Virus record (IMG/VR): IMGVR_UViG_3300042382_000444
Coordinates: 1-64,000 of that record
Strand: one strand, 5' to 3'
DNA: 64,000 bases
From: a virus
Shown: positions 8,110 to 16,187 of the stretch, piece after piece
Layout: each line of letters opens with the position of its first letter
How positions within the stretch are numbered: position 1 is the stretch's first letter
Notes under the pieces: model-generated
Told to the model about the DNA's origin: nothing
The model's database searches: none
What the model saw: only the letters and a program-made list of their open reading frames with translations
Made by a program: the position numbers and the translations under genes

Positions 8110-8844
8110 ATGGAATTTTTTCACGTAGGTTCTTGTGACAATGTAGAAGATAATAGAAAATTTGGCATATTCCTATATAGGAATGCGGTACCAAGAGAAC
8201 TTAATATTCCAGAAAGACTAGAATCAGCTATTGGTAATAGCTCTCACGAGTTATTTAAATGGTCAGAAGCAATGGTTGGATATAACGAAAAAATGCCAGA
8301 ATATAGAGATTGCGTGGACTTGAAAATGAGTCCAGCACACTGGCAGTTTCTTACTCCAGAATTTGAAGAGGTTAAGAAGTGCTACGACGACGTAGACACT
8401 AATCTTAAAAAGTGTCTTGCTCATTACGAATCTTTGTATAATTTTAAGATGGATTATATGGAGGCTATTAACTTTGTCAGATATAACCCAGGTCAGCACT
8501 TTGCCGTGCACGCAGACCATGGCTTTTCCTACACGTGCACAGTGTCTTCTGTGATCTATTTAAACGATGACTACGAGGGTGGAGAACTATGGTTTCCATA
8601 TCTTAATATAAGTTTTAAGCCACAAGCTGGAGATATTATACTATTTCCATCCACCTTTATATACGCCCATGCTTCACTAAAAGTGACTAGTGGTACTAAG
8701 TATTCTGCAGTTACTATGTTTGATTATAATGACAATAACCATAAGTATGGAACAGGTTATGGCTCAGATGGTTCTAAGGTAGATCCAACTAAAGGCATAT
8801 CAAAAGGATCCAATCAACCTCTCACCTATCCACAACCATCATAA
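8110..8844 (+). CDS. 2OG-Fe(II) oxygenase, prolyl-4-hydroxylase type
   Basis: A 244-residue paralogue of the 6705 gene. ATG 8110 is chosen because GGGAGAAAG sits just upstream; an upstream TTG would place that site inside the gene. H134-A-D136 and H187 form the iron triad. YEGGELWFP and QAGDIILFPSTF mark the beta-helix core. The 2OG-anchoring basic residue is Lys 197 (SGTKYSA) rather than Arg, as in many true prolyl hydroxylases. The substrate is unknown. It is followed ten bases later by a GPx-fold gene. Confidence 0.85.
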   Translation: MEFFHVGSCDNVEDNRKFGIFLYRNAVPRELNIPERLESAIGNSSHELFKWSEAMVGYNEKMPEYRDCVDLKMSPAHWQFLTPEFEEVKKCYDDVDTNLKKCLAHYESLYNFKMDYMEAINFVRYNPGQHFAVHADHGFSYTCTVSSVIYLNDDYEGGELWFPYLNISFKPQAGDIILFPSTFIYAHASLKVTSGTKYSAVTMFDYNDNNHKYGTGYGSDGSKVDPTKGISKGSNQPLTYPQPS

Positions 8845-8853
8845 GGAGAAATA

Positions 8854-9453
8854 ATGTTTGACAAAAAAGAACTACCAAGCTTAGAGCGTTTTGAATCATC
8901 AGTGTATGATATTCCACTATCTTCATTAGATGGCGAAAATAACATCCTTGCAAAAAACAAGGGTAAGGTAACAATGATCGTTAACGTAACTGGAGAATGC
9001 GCTAATTCCGCTCAATATCCAATTATTGAAGATCTTTATAAAGAATATAAAGACTTAGGCTTCGAGGTATTAGCAGTTCCAAGTACTGATTTTTGCGAAG
9101 ATGCCTATGGAGCGTTTAAAGAGTCAAATGCAAGCCCGACACATATGCGAGATCATATGAAAGAATTATATAAGACTGATCTTCCTTTTAGTGAATTGGT
9201 TGGCATAGCTCCAGAGCCAAAGGCTGATGTAGAACAGCATCCTTTTTATAAACTAATTCAAGAAGGCAAAGACCCAATTCAAGGTAATTTTGAAAAAATA
9301 ATAATAGGCAGAGATGGCAAAAAGATGTTTCGTTTCTGTAATTCGGATCTTTTAGATCTAGCTTTTAATGCTGGGGAAAGAAAAACCAACGCAGAACAAG
9401 CTCTTGTAAATATTAAAGCTGCAATAGAAGTATTATTGGATGATGTAATTTAA
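8854..9453 (+). CDS. Glutathione-peroxidase-fold protein with altered active site
   Basis: A 199-residue thioredoxin-fold protein of the glutathione peroxidase family. VYDIPLSSLDGEN, then KGKVTMIVNVTGECANS, then YKEYKDLGFEVLAVPSTDF follow the family order. C49 sits at the peroxidatic position (usual NVASKCG), and NFEK is kept near residue 146. The catalytic Gln of the usual NQF is replaced (STDF), and the Trp of WNFEKF is absent. Reduction of peroxides or thiol-disulfide exchange in the cytoplasm is possible but with an atypical tetrad. It is co-oriented with the oxygenase genes on either side. Confidence 0.7.
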   Translation: MFDKKELPSLERFESSVYDIPLSSLDGENNILAKNKGKVTMIVNVTGECANSAQYPIIEDLYKEYKDLGFEVLAVPSTDFCEDAYGAFKESNASPTHMRDHMKELYKTDLPFSELVGIAPEPKADVEQHPFYKLIQEGKDPIQGNFEKIIIGRDGKKMFRFCNSDLLDLAFNAGERKTNAEQALVNIKAAIEVLLDDVI

Positions 9454-9456
9454 ATT

Positions 9457-10161
9457 ATGACACAAGTTACGTTAACTAAAACTCATCAAAATCCGCCACA
9501 GATAGTCCAATCTAGACTAAAGAGAGATTGGATGGATAACACCTATAAAAAGCATGCTTACCAGTGCCTTCCTATGACTACAGCAAATGTGCATGGCTGG
9601 GAATTGATACTTCCTCAAGATGTAGTTGTCCAATGGGAAGGTGAAAACACTAATGTAAAAATTCTTAGTGGCGAAGAATATATGGGAAGAACCCTTGCTT
9701 ATGGAGGAATCATAGGTATGGTTTCTTTTTCTGTTGGTTGGGCATTCGGCACAGAAGAGGGTTATGAGACTTGGATTAGCGGTTCTCCGAACTACATGGT
9801 CGATGGAGCATCTCCCCTTAGTGCAATTATACCAAGTAGTTGGTGGCCAGATGAGTTTCAAATGAATTGGGCAATTAATAAAATTGGTGAACCAGTTACA
9901 TTTGAGGCAGGAACACCATTTATGTTTTTTAATATTTTCAAAAGTGATCTTCTTGAATCGGTTGATTTTAAAGTAGATAATCTTTGGGATAAGCCAGAGC
10001 TCATGAACGCCCGTGCAGCTTACGGTGATGCAAAAATGAAAAAGAATAAAGAAGAACCGTGGACTTGGATGAAGGGCATTAAAACTGGTTTAGATGAAAA
10101 GGGTGAAAAAATTGGTCCAGCAAATTCTGGTCTTCTAAAGTTAAATAATCCAAATATTTAG
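9457..10161 (+). CDS. Conserved hypothetical protein (possibly the DUF6065-like family)
   Basis: A 234-residue Trp-rich protein starting three bases after the GPx-fold gene. The N-terminal motif RDWMDNTYKKHAYQCLPM, followed by ANVHGWEL, resembles a family of unknown function found in bacteria and phages that I remember as DUF6065; this is from memory and uncertain. Other marks are WWPDEFQMNW and GTPFMFFNIF. No membrane segment or catalytic motif is obvious. The family often occurs near oxygenase or biosynthesis genes, which fits this setting, but the function is not known. Confidence 0.6.
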   Translation: MTQVTLTKTHQNPPQIVQSRLKRDWMDNTYKKHAYQCLPMTTANVHGWELILPQDVVVQWEGENTNVKILSGEEYMGRTLAYGGIIGMVSFSVGWAFGTEEGYETWISGSPNYMVDGASPLSAIIPSSWWPDEFQMNWAINKIGEPVTFEAGTPFMFFNIFKSDLLESVDFKVDNLWDKPELMNARAAYGDAKMKKNKEEPWTWMKGIKTGLDEKGEKIGPANSGLLKLNNPNI

Positions 10162-10170
10162 TTACTATAT
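10161..10170 (+). promoter_or_regulatory. Candidate phage promoter motif GTTACTATAT (site B)
   Basis: It overlaps the stop of the previous gene and lies 33 bases before ATG 10204. It matches sites A and D in nine of ten positions. It would start the run of small genes 10204-11933. Confidence 0.45.
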
Positions 10171-10203
10171 CAGCATACATTTTTAACAAAAAAGTGAGGC
10201 ACA

Positions 10204-10458
10204 ATGTCATTTTCGTTAGTTACAACAGAAGAAAAATTAAGAAACTTAAACACTGCTAAAGCAGATTTTCAAGTAGAAATCTACAAAAATATTACAAAAT
10301 TAGGACTTGATCCAGACGCCTATAATATGGCTACCTGGGATTTTGATCCAGCGTCATCTTCAATTGAAGAAGATTCTGAATACAGACTTAAGTGCAGTAT
10401 CACAACTGCATTAGAGCGTATAGTTCATATAGATGCAAAAATAGCAGAACTATCCTAA
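10204..10458 (+). CDS. Small unknown protein
   Basis: 84 residues, preceded by GTGAGG. Mostly helical, acidic, with NTAKADFQVEIYKNITKLGL and a C-terminal helix ALERIVHIDAKIAELS. It is the first of four very small genes (84, 78, 64 and 100 residues) in tight succession. No family is recognised. Its place after motif site B suggests a separate transcription unit within the accessory island. Confidence 0.55.
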   Translation: MSFSLVTTEEKLRNLNTAKADFQVEIYKNITKLGLDPDAYNMATWDFDPASSSIEEDSEYRLKCSITTALERIVHIDAKIAELS

Positions 10459-10469
10459 AGGAGTAAGAA

Positions 10470-10706
10470 ATGGCTGTGAATAATTCACAAAAACAATTAA
10501 TAAAAGATAAAGCCGCAAACCATTTGGAAAAATCAATATATACATTATCGTATCTATTGTCAGTAGATCCAGAAAGTGCCCTTGGAGCTTCGGACGTTGG
10601 CGAACTTATTTCGTTATCTTCGATTAGCACATCGCTTTCACCAGCAACAACTGCTGCGTTTGCATCATTATTTAATCAAATAGAGTCTTTAAAACTATTA
10701 GGATAA
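10470..10706 (+). CDS. Small unknown helical protein
   Basis: 78 residues with AAAGGAG upstream. All-helical and Ala/Ser/Leu-rich (ANHLEKSIYTLSYLLSVDPE, TTAAFASLFNQIESLKLLG). No Cys, metal motif or membrane segment. It may be a small virion or adaptor protein; no family is recognised. Confidence 0.55.
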   Translation: MAVNNSQKQLIKDKAANHLEKSIYTLSYLLSVDPESALGASDVGELISLSSISTSLSPATTAAFASLFNQIESLKLLG

Positions 10707-10712
10707 TAACTT

Positions 10713-10907
10713 ATGGCAGAGAATAATTTACGTAATCCCGATTCCGACATAGACGATGATTTAGTGCCAACTTTTTCTAAAGTACTTAAAAAATACGTAT
10801 ATGAAAACGGAGTTGAGTTTGAGTGCAGTATTCTTACATCTGGTAAAATAAATAAAGAAAGATCTTTTAAAGGATTTTTTACTGACGACAACGAAGAAGA
10901 AGAGTAA
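10713..10907 (+). CDS. Small acidic unknown protein
   Basis: 64 residues, strongly acidic at both ends (DSDIDDDLVP, TDDNEEEE) with a central beta-like stretch YENGVEFECSILTSGKI. Six bases separate it from the previous stop and two from the next start. Function is not recognised; the compact spacing and consistent reading direction support it as a real gene. Confidence 0.5.
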   Translation: MAENNLRNPDSDIDDDLVPTFSKVLKKYVYENGVEFECSILTSGKINKERSFKGFFTDDNEEEE

Positions 10908-10909
10908 CC

Positions 10910-11212
10910 ATGAGCTATAACGCAGAACAAGATCTTGAATATATAGAATCAGTCTTGGCTTTACAACTAAATATAATTGGTCTTGAAGCGGAAGATATGG
11001 ATATCTTATCAATTGATGAAATTATTACTAAAGCAAGAACATTTAATTTAATTACTCAGGAAATTACCCCTGTCCAAATTGCCAATTCGCAGCAAGAGGG
11101 AGCCTATAAAGATGAGCCAGCAGTTGCGATTTTAAGAAGTCAAAGAAATATAACTATATCTACCATTAGACGATTTTGGTGGATGCGCCAACTAGCGTTA
11201 GGAGCCGTGTGA
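10910..11212 (+). CDS. Small unknown protein
   Basis: 100 residues, predicted helical, starting two bases after the previous stop. EQDLEYIESVLALQLNIIG and ATILRS-like segments are followed by a basic/aromatic C-terminus (TISTIRRFWWMRQLALGAV) that could bind a membrane surface or a protein groove. No domain is recognised. Confidence 0.5.
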   Translation: MSYNAEQDLEYIESVLALQLNIIGLEAEDMDILSIDEIITKARTFNLITQEITPVQIANSQQEGAYKDEPAVAILRSQRNITISTIRRFWWMRQLALGAV

Positions 11213-11213
11213 T

Positions 11214-11933
11214 ATGAGTGCAGAAAAATCATTCTTCTCTAGAGTTAACGACCTTTTAAAACCATATAAAACAAATGCTGTAGCAAACCAAATTGAGATA
11301 GACTCTTATACTAAGGTTAAAGAATATCTAGATACTCTTCCTGTAGATAAAAGAAAAATAGCAGTAGGAGGAGATATCTTCATATGGTATTTCGATACTG
11401 TTGCTAGACAAGATTCAATACATAGAAGCACAGAAGGCTTTAGGTATGGAGATAATCCACAAGAAATTATTTTCATGATTAAAAAACCAGCAAAAACATT
11501 GCTATCTGGTCCAGCCATAAGTATAGCCTTTGCCCATACAGCTGCAAGTATGTCAGATCTTACACTAGTTAATAACTACCAGCTAAACCTTCTTGAGCGT
11601 TGTATATTAACAGAAGCAGAAATAGCCGAATGGGACTATGATGTAATTTCAAGACAACAAGCTGAAGCTTCAGATGGTGGACCTTTTGATTTCATAGCGG
11701 TAAGTTCATACGATATAGTACATGATCCATCGTTAGTTCTTTCCTATTTTAATATGTTAGCTACAAATGGCGTCATGCTAGTAACATGGACTGCAGATAA
11801 TGGAAACCTATACGAAACTGACGCAGAGTATTCTCCTTATTTTGAAATACACCAACATTTAAAGAGTCTAGAAAACGTATGTGTATCTCATGATTACACC
11901 AGCCTAGGAACAACAACTGTCGTAAAATTATAG
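11214..11933 (+). CDS. Possible SAM-dependent methyltransferase-like protein
   Basis: A 239-residue protein. The C-terminal half, FDFIAVSSYDIVHDPSLVLS followed by LATNGVMLVTW, looks like the post-motif IV to VI region of class I methyltransferases. The N-terminal GxGxG motif is not clear; KRKIAVGGDIFIWYFD may be a degenerate version. It could therefore be an inactive relative or another Rossmann-fold protein. It begins two bases after the previous gene, and a leaderless promoter for the next gene begins right at its stop. Confidence 0.4.
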   Translation: MSAEKSFFSRVNDLLKPYKTNAVANQIEIDSYTKVKEYLDTLPVDKRKIAVGGDIFIWYFDTVARQDSIHRSTEGFRYGDNPQEIIFMIKKPAKTLLSGPAISIAFAHTAASMSDLTLVNNYQLNLLERCILTEAEIAEWDYDVISRQQAEASDGGPFDFIAVSSYDIVHDPSLVLSYFNMLATNGVMLVTWTADNGNLYETDAEYSPYFEIHQHLKSLENVCVSHDYTSLGTTTVVKL

Positions 11934-11939
11934 TATAAT
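11934..11939 (+). promoter_or_regulatory. -10 box giving a leaderless oxygenase mRNA
   Basis: TATAAT at 11934-11939 with ATG at 11946. The expected transcription start is at or within a base or two of the AUG. There is no Shine-Dalgarno sequence (ACTACC). It overlaps the stop of the upstream gene and lacks the TGn extension. Confidence 0.55.
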
Positions 11940-11945
11940 ACTACC

Positions 11946-12623
11946 ATGATAGTAGTTGATAACTTCATAAAAGATTCTGAGCTTTTAAAGCAAATTGAAT
12001 TGTCCGAAAATTTGTTTCCTCAATCAATGGGTTCAGAAACAAGAATTGCTACTGAGCTAAATTCATATCATCACGAGCAAGCAAGTTGTTTTGCTCCGTA
12101 TATGTTTTGGGATGGTTGGTGGAAATCAGAAGCAAACACAACTGCTAAAAAAATGGTTAAATCTATTTGGGAACATAATCTTCCATTTGACAAAGAAGAT
12201 GTTTGTGGTTTTGAATACTGGACTAGAACATTTAACCCAGGTCAATATTTGGGTACTCATGTTGATGAAGATACATTTTTATACGCAAAAGAAAAGATTT
12301 TTCGTGGACCAATAATAGGTTGCGTATATTATCCACATACAAACGATGTTGTAGGCGGTTTCTTAGAATTACACCCCAACGCTATTGGGGAAAATACTAA
12401 AAACTCACTAGAATCAGAAAACATCAAAAACAATATATCCCCTATTGAGGATCGTGAAAGAATCGCATGCAAACCCAATAGGTTAGTTATTTTCGATGCT
12501 GGACATATGGTTCACAATACAACTCCTCCTATTTCTGGAGTTAGAAGAGTCATGGTTGTCAATGTGTGGCATAGGGATTCTCCACCATCAGCTCTTACCA
12601 GTGGTGAATTCTACTATGAGTGA
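11946..12623 (+). CDS. 2OG-Fe(II) oxygenase
   Basis: A 225-residue enzyme with H105-V-D107 (GTHVDEDT), a distal His in FDAGHMVHNT near residue 187-190, and an Arg (SGVRRVMV) about ten residues later, matching the 2OG-Fe(II) signature. VVGGFLELHP replaces the GGEL strand of the prolyl-hydroxylase group, so it belongs to a different subfamily from the 6705 and 8110 genes. Substrate unknown. It has its own apparent leaderless promoter and overlaps the next gene by eight bases. Confidence 0.75.
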   Translation: MIVVDNFIKDSELLKQIELSENLFPQSMGSETRIATELNSYHHEQASCFAPYMFWDGWWKSEANTTAKKMVKSIWEHNLPFDKEDVCGFEYWTRTFNPGQYLGTHVDEDTFLYAKEKIFRGPIIGCVYYPHTNDVVGGFLELHPNAIGENTKNSLESENIKNNISPIEDRERIACKPNRLVIFDAGHMVHNTTPPISGVRRVMVVNVWHRDSPPSALTSGEFYYE

Positions 12624-13215
12624 TTTTGAATTTCAGTCTCTTTTAAACATTGGTATTTATAAGAAAAAATTAAATTATATAGACAACAATAAGCTATATG
12701 AAGAAATAAAAACATGTTCTAAAAAAGTTGACAATTCTTTTATTGAAGACAAAAACCATTCTTATTTTGAAGATCAAACATATCCATTTGGATCACTGGA
12801 ATCAGAAAAACTTATTACTGCACTTCAAAATGAAGTAAGCATAGCCATTGGTAAAGAGATGTTGTTAAATGATATATGGACCTTGACACTAGAGCATGGT
12901 CAGTCTGTTGGCTATCATTCTCATAAATCAAATACACACTTGTACCCAAATGAATATTACTCCATTGCATACTACGCAAACGCTCCAAAGGGAAGTTCTG
13001 ACATTCAATTTAACATAACTGCATGTAACACGATGGAAAGTTTTGTTTCTGTACCGGCAGAAGAAGGATTGTTAATTATATTTAATTCTTTTATACCCCA
13101 CATGACTAATAGACATAATAACTTAGATCAAAACAGAGTTGTTATAAGTGCAAATCTTTCCCCAAAATACCCTACGCAAGCACAAACTCAAGATTGGTCA
13201 GCATACGCCAGATAA
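12616..13215 (+). CDS. Putative 2OG-Fe(II) oxygenase, PF13759-like
   Basis: 199 residues; ATG 12616 overlaps the previous stop. The core is GYHSHKSNTHLYPNEYYSIA followed by YYANAPKGSS, then GLLIIFNSFIPHMTNRHNN and NRVVISANL. This pattern (first His in HxH, second His in PHMTNRH, then Arg) matches the phage/cyanophage '2OG-Fe(II) oxygenase' group whose iron site uses HxH/HxD spacing. Substrate unknown. If the second position of the triad must be Asp, the enzyme would be atypical. Confidence 0.7.
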   Translation: MSDFEFQSLLNIGIYKKKLNYIDNNKLYEEIKTCSKKVDNSFIEDKNHSYFEDQTYPFGSLESEKLITALQNEVSIAIGKEMLLNDIWTLTLEHGQSVGYHSHKSNTHLYPNEYYSIAYYANAPKGSSDIQFNITACNTMESFVSVPAEEGLLIIFNSFIPHMTNRHNNLDQNRVVISANLSPKYPTQAQTQDWSAYAR

Positions 13216-13222
13216 TAAGGTG

Positions 13223-13231
13223 TGCTATACT
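13223..13231 (+). promoter_or_regulatory. Extended -10 promoter giving a leaderless mRNA
   Basis: TGCTATACT at 13223-13231, ATG at 13238 with only ATAAAG between. The -10 box is identical to that of the minus-strand gene promoter at 8069-8077. It would drive the gene set from 13238 through the tandem oxygenases. Confidence 0.6.
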
Positions 13232-13237
13232 ATAAAG

Positions 13238-13561
13238 ATGAACGATCAAAAAACACCAAACATCATTGGAGATTGGCAAGTTTCTGCATTTACCCCATTT
13301 GGGGTTAGTAACAGTACGGCTAAAATTACTTCAATTGAACCATTTGTTTCTGGAACAATTATTGGCGAAAGAGGTTCTTTAGATTTTGATAATGGAACTG
13401 TTGAAAACAACATACTCACATTTTCAGTGATTGCAGATACTCCAATAAGAGCTACACTCGTAGTCAGTGCAGAAGTAATTGACGACAAATTTGAAGGTAC
13501 CTTACAAGTAGACGAGTATATGAAGATAGTTATTAAGGGGCAAAAAAATGTCAATCTATGA
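13238..13561 (+). CDS. Small beta-barrel-like unknown protein
   Basis: 107 residues starting at ATG 13238; a longer upstream reading frame overlaps another gene and has no support. Alternating beta strands (IIGDWQVSAFTPFG, VSGTIIGERGSLDF, ILTFSVIADTP, RATLVVSAEVID, GTLQVDEYMKIVIKG) suggest a compact barrel similar in outline to lipocalin-like or SRPBCC-free small barrels. No catalytic residues are evident. It overlaps the next gene by 14 bases, so the two are coupled. Confidence 0.55.
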   Translation: MNDQKTPNIIGDWQVSAFTPFGVSNSTAKITSIEPFVSGTIIGERGSLDFDNGTVENNILTFSVIADTPIRATLVVSAEVIDDKFEGTLQVDEYMKIVIKGQKNVNL

Positions 13562-14165
13562 TATAGAAGCTACATCAATAGAAGGTGAAAAAAATTATTT
13601 ATCCACCTTTAGGGGTAAGCTTACTTTAATTGTAAATGTCTCTACAAAAGCTGGTGGGTATGAGCCTAAATGTTCTAAGGTATGGTCCTATTCTAGGACG
13701 TCACGCCAGTTGTGGCAGCTACAGCAAGTCCATGATGAATTTAAGGATAGAGGATTTTCTGTATTAGCATTTCCAAATAACCAATTTGCTCAGATGGAAC
13801 CAGGAACTAATGAAGAGATAATCCCTTTTGTTAAGGAGCATTATCCTTTTGTGACTTTTCCATTTTTTGAAAAAGTAGATGTCAATGGAAAAAACGAACA
13901 CCCTGTATTTTCAGCTTTAAAAGGTAATGAAAAAAGAAACTATTCTGATTTTACTGCTGATCAAAGCGATAAGGCTGTAGAGAATCAAAATTTAGCTGGA
14001 CAAGCAATTGCTAGAATTTCACATGGATATGAAAAATTCTTAGTTAGCAGAGAAGGTATCATGGTTGCTAGATTCAATTGGCAAGATATGCCTTTGGATG
14101 AAGTACCAAGAGTTATGGGTGCTGGATGGACAATTAGAGAAGCTATTGACGAGATGTTAGGATAA
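13548..14165 (+). CDS. Glutathione-peroxidase-fold protein lacking the catalytic cysteine
   Basis: 205 residues. MSIYDIEATSIEGE, FRGKLTLIVNV, FKDRGFSVLAFPNNQF, MEPGTNEEI and EKFLVSREG follow the glutathione peroxidase family closely. At the peroxidatic position (NVASKCG in the family) it has NVSTKAG, so Cys/Sec is Ala 35; a Cys lies seven residues later (C42) in an inserted segment. Q79 is kept, but the WNF before EKF is HGY. Ordinary peroxidase chemistry is therefore doubtful; C42 might substitute or the protein may bind a partner. It sits between a small barrel protein and four tandem oxygenases. Confidence 0.75.
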   Translation: MSIYDIEATSIEGEKNYLSTFRGKLTLIVNVSTKAGGYEPKCSKVWSYSRTSRQLWQLQQVHDEFKDRGFSVLAFPNNQFAQMEPGTNEEIIPFVKEHYPFVTFPFFEKVDVNGKNEHPVFSALKGNEKRNYSDFTADQSDKAVENQNLAGQAIARISHGYEKFLVSREGIMVARFNWQDMPLDEVPRVMGAGWTIREAIDEMLG

Positions 14166-14167
14166 TC

Positions 14168-15268
14168 ATGGAAAATCAGCCAAAAGATAAATTTATTAAT
14201 AGTACTCCATTTCCAGTTACGCCAGAAATTGGTGAAAAGGAATTGAAAGAAATAAATGACATTCAGATAGAAGTGCTTGGACCTGGTGTTATCGTTTTCA
14301 AAAATGCTTTTAAAATAGATCAAGAATTAATACTTGATTATATCGATTCTAAGGCTGAAAAAGCTCATGAAAACAGATGGACTTATATCACCGGAGAAGA
14401 TGGTGTAGAATATGGTATTAATGAAGATGGTTTTAGATACAGACTTCAAGATGTTCCGACTACACCAGTCAGACTTTTGCACCCTGTTACGGATGAAACT
14501 CCAGATAAAGTTAAAGATTTTTTTCTTTACTTAGAAGAACAAAATTATAAATGTCTTCTTAAGTACATAGATAATTACCCGCTGGTTGTTGGCAGTATTT
14601 GGTGGAAAAATAGAGGTCACGTTTTAAGATATGGTGATGGCGGAATATTGGGTTGTCATTCAGACAACGATACCAACTACAAAGTAACTGGCGGAGTTAG
14701 GTACATGCCTAGGGGGATGGTTGCCGCAAGACAAACTTGTGGGTCATTACTTTACTTAAATGACTGTGTTGAATCTGAAGAAGAATTAAATGGAAGAAAC
14801 TTTACTGGTGGTCATCTTCGTTTTGTCCATCTTGGCATTTCTTACAAGCCACAAAGAGGCGATATAATATACTTCCCAACAAATTACATTGCCGCTCACG
14901 ATGTTGAAAAAATGGGCAAGGGAGTCAGATATAGTTATTTATCTTTCTTTGGTCAGGGTGGCGATGACATTCCAGCTAATGTAGTTATTAGCGAACCAGA
15001 AAGAAGCTTTGAATGGTGTCCAGGTGTTTGGCTCAATAACATATATGATGATTACGAAAGATACTGTAAATCACCATATTCATTATTTAGCAATCCAGAA
15101 AACTCAAAGGTAGAAGTTGGTTGGAATCCTGTTTATCAGGGTAGAAACGTTGCTCAATACAGTAGTACTCACGAAGCCGTAGAGGTTAAGGAGCAAGTTG
15201 CAGTTGCAAATAACTCTGACGCTGACCTTCCAGAAGGTCCGTGTGGAACTGATCCAGTAGCTGTATAA
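14168..15268 (+). CDS. 2OG-Fe(II) oxygenase, first of a tandem four-gene family
   Basis: 366 residues, the longest of the group. Iron ligands are H164-S-D166 (GCHSDNDTN) and H244 (AAHDVEK), with R254 (GVRYSYL). Shared family features are the N-terminal GPGVIVFKNAFKIDQ, the WWKNRGH motif about 15 residues before the HxD, LYLNDCVESEEELN, and KPQRGDIIYFPTNY. The C-terminal ~100 residues extend beyond the catalytic fold and end in a poorly ordered acidic tail. Substrate unknown; architecture resembles prolyl-4-hydroxylase-type enzymes. Confidence 0.85.
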   Translation: MENQPKDKFINSTPFPVTPEIGEKELKEINDIQIEVLGPGVIVFKNAFKIDQELILDYIDSKAEKAHENRWTYITGEDGVEYGINEDGFRYRLQDVPTTPVRLLHPVTDETPDKVKDFFLYLEEQNYKCLLKYIDNYPLVVGSIWWKNRGHVLRYGDGGILGCHSDNDTNYKVTGGVRYMPRGMVAARQTCGSLLYLNDCVESEEELNGRNFTGGHLRFVHLGISYKPQRGDIIYFPTNYIAAHDVEKMGKGVRYSYLSFFGQGGDDIPANVVISEPERSFEWCPGVWLNNIYDDYERYCKSPYSLFSNPENSKVEVGWNPVYQGRNVAQYSSTHEAVEVKEQVAVANNSDADLPEGPCGTDPVAV

Positions 15269-15278
15269 GGTGGATGCA

Positions 15279-16187
15279 ATGTTAACACCAGAACACCTTG
15301 GTTCTGGTGTAGTTCTTTTTAGAAATGCCGTTAAGGTAGATCAAGATATTATACTCCCATATATTGCATCTCTAAAAGAAAAAGCAATAAAAGAAGATTA
15401 TACAATAGTCTATGACGATGACAATCAGCCAACTTATGCCATAAATAGAAGTGGCCATAGATATACTCTAGAAGACATATATAAGAGTTCAAGTCATATT
15501 ATGAACTTTGTCAACGAGAATACTAATAAGCAAATCATTGATTTTTTTGAAGGCTGCGAAAAATCTTTCTACCAAGGCGCATTAAGTTATATAACAGTTT
15601 TTCCAATGATATTAACAAGCCTATGGTGGAGAACTCAGGGACACATACTGGCCTACGGGCCAGAAAGTGCAATGGGCCTACATAGTGATAATGACGTAAA
15701 CTACAAGCCTGGCTTTGAACCAGATCTTCAGGTAGCAACCAGAAGTGTTGTGGGCATGATTATCTATCTTAATGATTCAGTCGATACGCTTGATGATATT
15801 AATGATTATGAATATTTAGGCGGAGAAATAGAATTCCCCTACGCGAACATAAAATATAAACCAAAAACTGGAGACATGCTGATGTTTCCGTCCAACTATC
15901 TGGGTTCGCATGAAGTGTATCCATGTACAAATGGAAATAGATATGCTTACATAGGTTACTTTTCTCAGGGATCGCCACACATAGAGAGAGGTATTAACAT
16001 AACTCATGGTGAAATTCCAGTTGGTTCCCAGGGCCAAATATGGATGCCAAATATAGTTAAAGATTATATAGAGTTTGTTAATAAAAACTATAAAGATGTA
16101 GATCCAGAAAAAATTAACGAGTTGCTACGAGCAACGCATAGGGTGTACAATAGTGCTAATACAGTAAAGGATATGCGCGATGAATAA
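15279..16187 (+). CDS. 2OG-Fe(II) oxygenase, second of the tandem family
   Basis: 302 residues from ATG 15279 (AAGGTGG upstream; a GTG at 15270 is possible). H135-S-D137 (GLHSDNDVN), H211 (GSHEVYP) and R221 are all present, as are LWWRTQGH, IYLNDSVDTLDDIND, YLGGEIEFP and KPKTGDMLMFPSNY. It shares the NDxNYK segment after the HxD with the preceding gene, showing recent common origin. It overlaps the next gene by eight bases. Confidence 0.85.
   Translation: MLTPEHLGSGVVLFRNAVKVDQDIILPYIASLKEKAIKEDYTIVYDDDNQPTYAINRSGHRYTLEDIYKSSSHIMNFVNENTNKQIIDFFEGCEKSFYQGALSYITVFPMILTSLWWRTQGHILAYGPESAMGLHSDNDVNYKPGFEPDLQVATRSVVGMIIYLNDSVDTLDDINDYEYLGGEIEFPYANIKYKPKTGDMLMFPSNYLGSHEVYPCTNGNRYAYIGYFSQGSPHIERGINITHGEIPVGSQGQIWMPNIVKDYIEFVNKNYKDVDPEKINELLRATHRVYNSANTVKDMRDE

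Noticed and set aside
13148-13237. Upstream extension of the 13238 gene
   Set aside because: It overlaps the preceding oxygenase in another frame and crosses the promoter; the MNDQ start fits the leaderless promoter.
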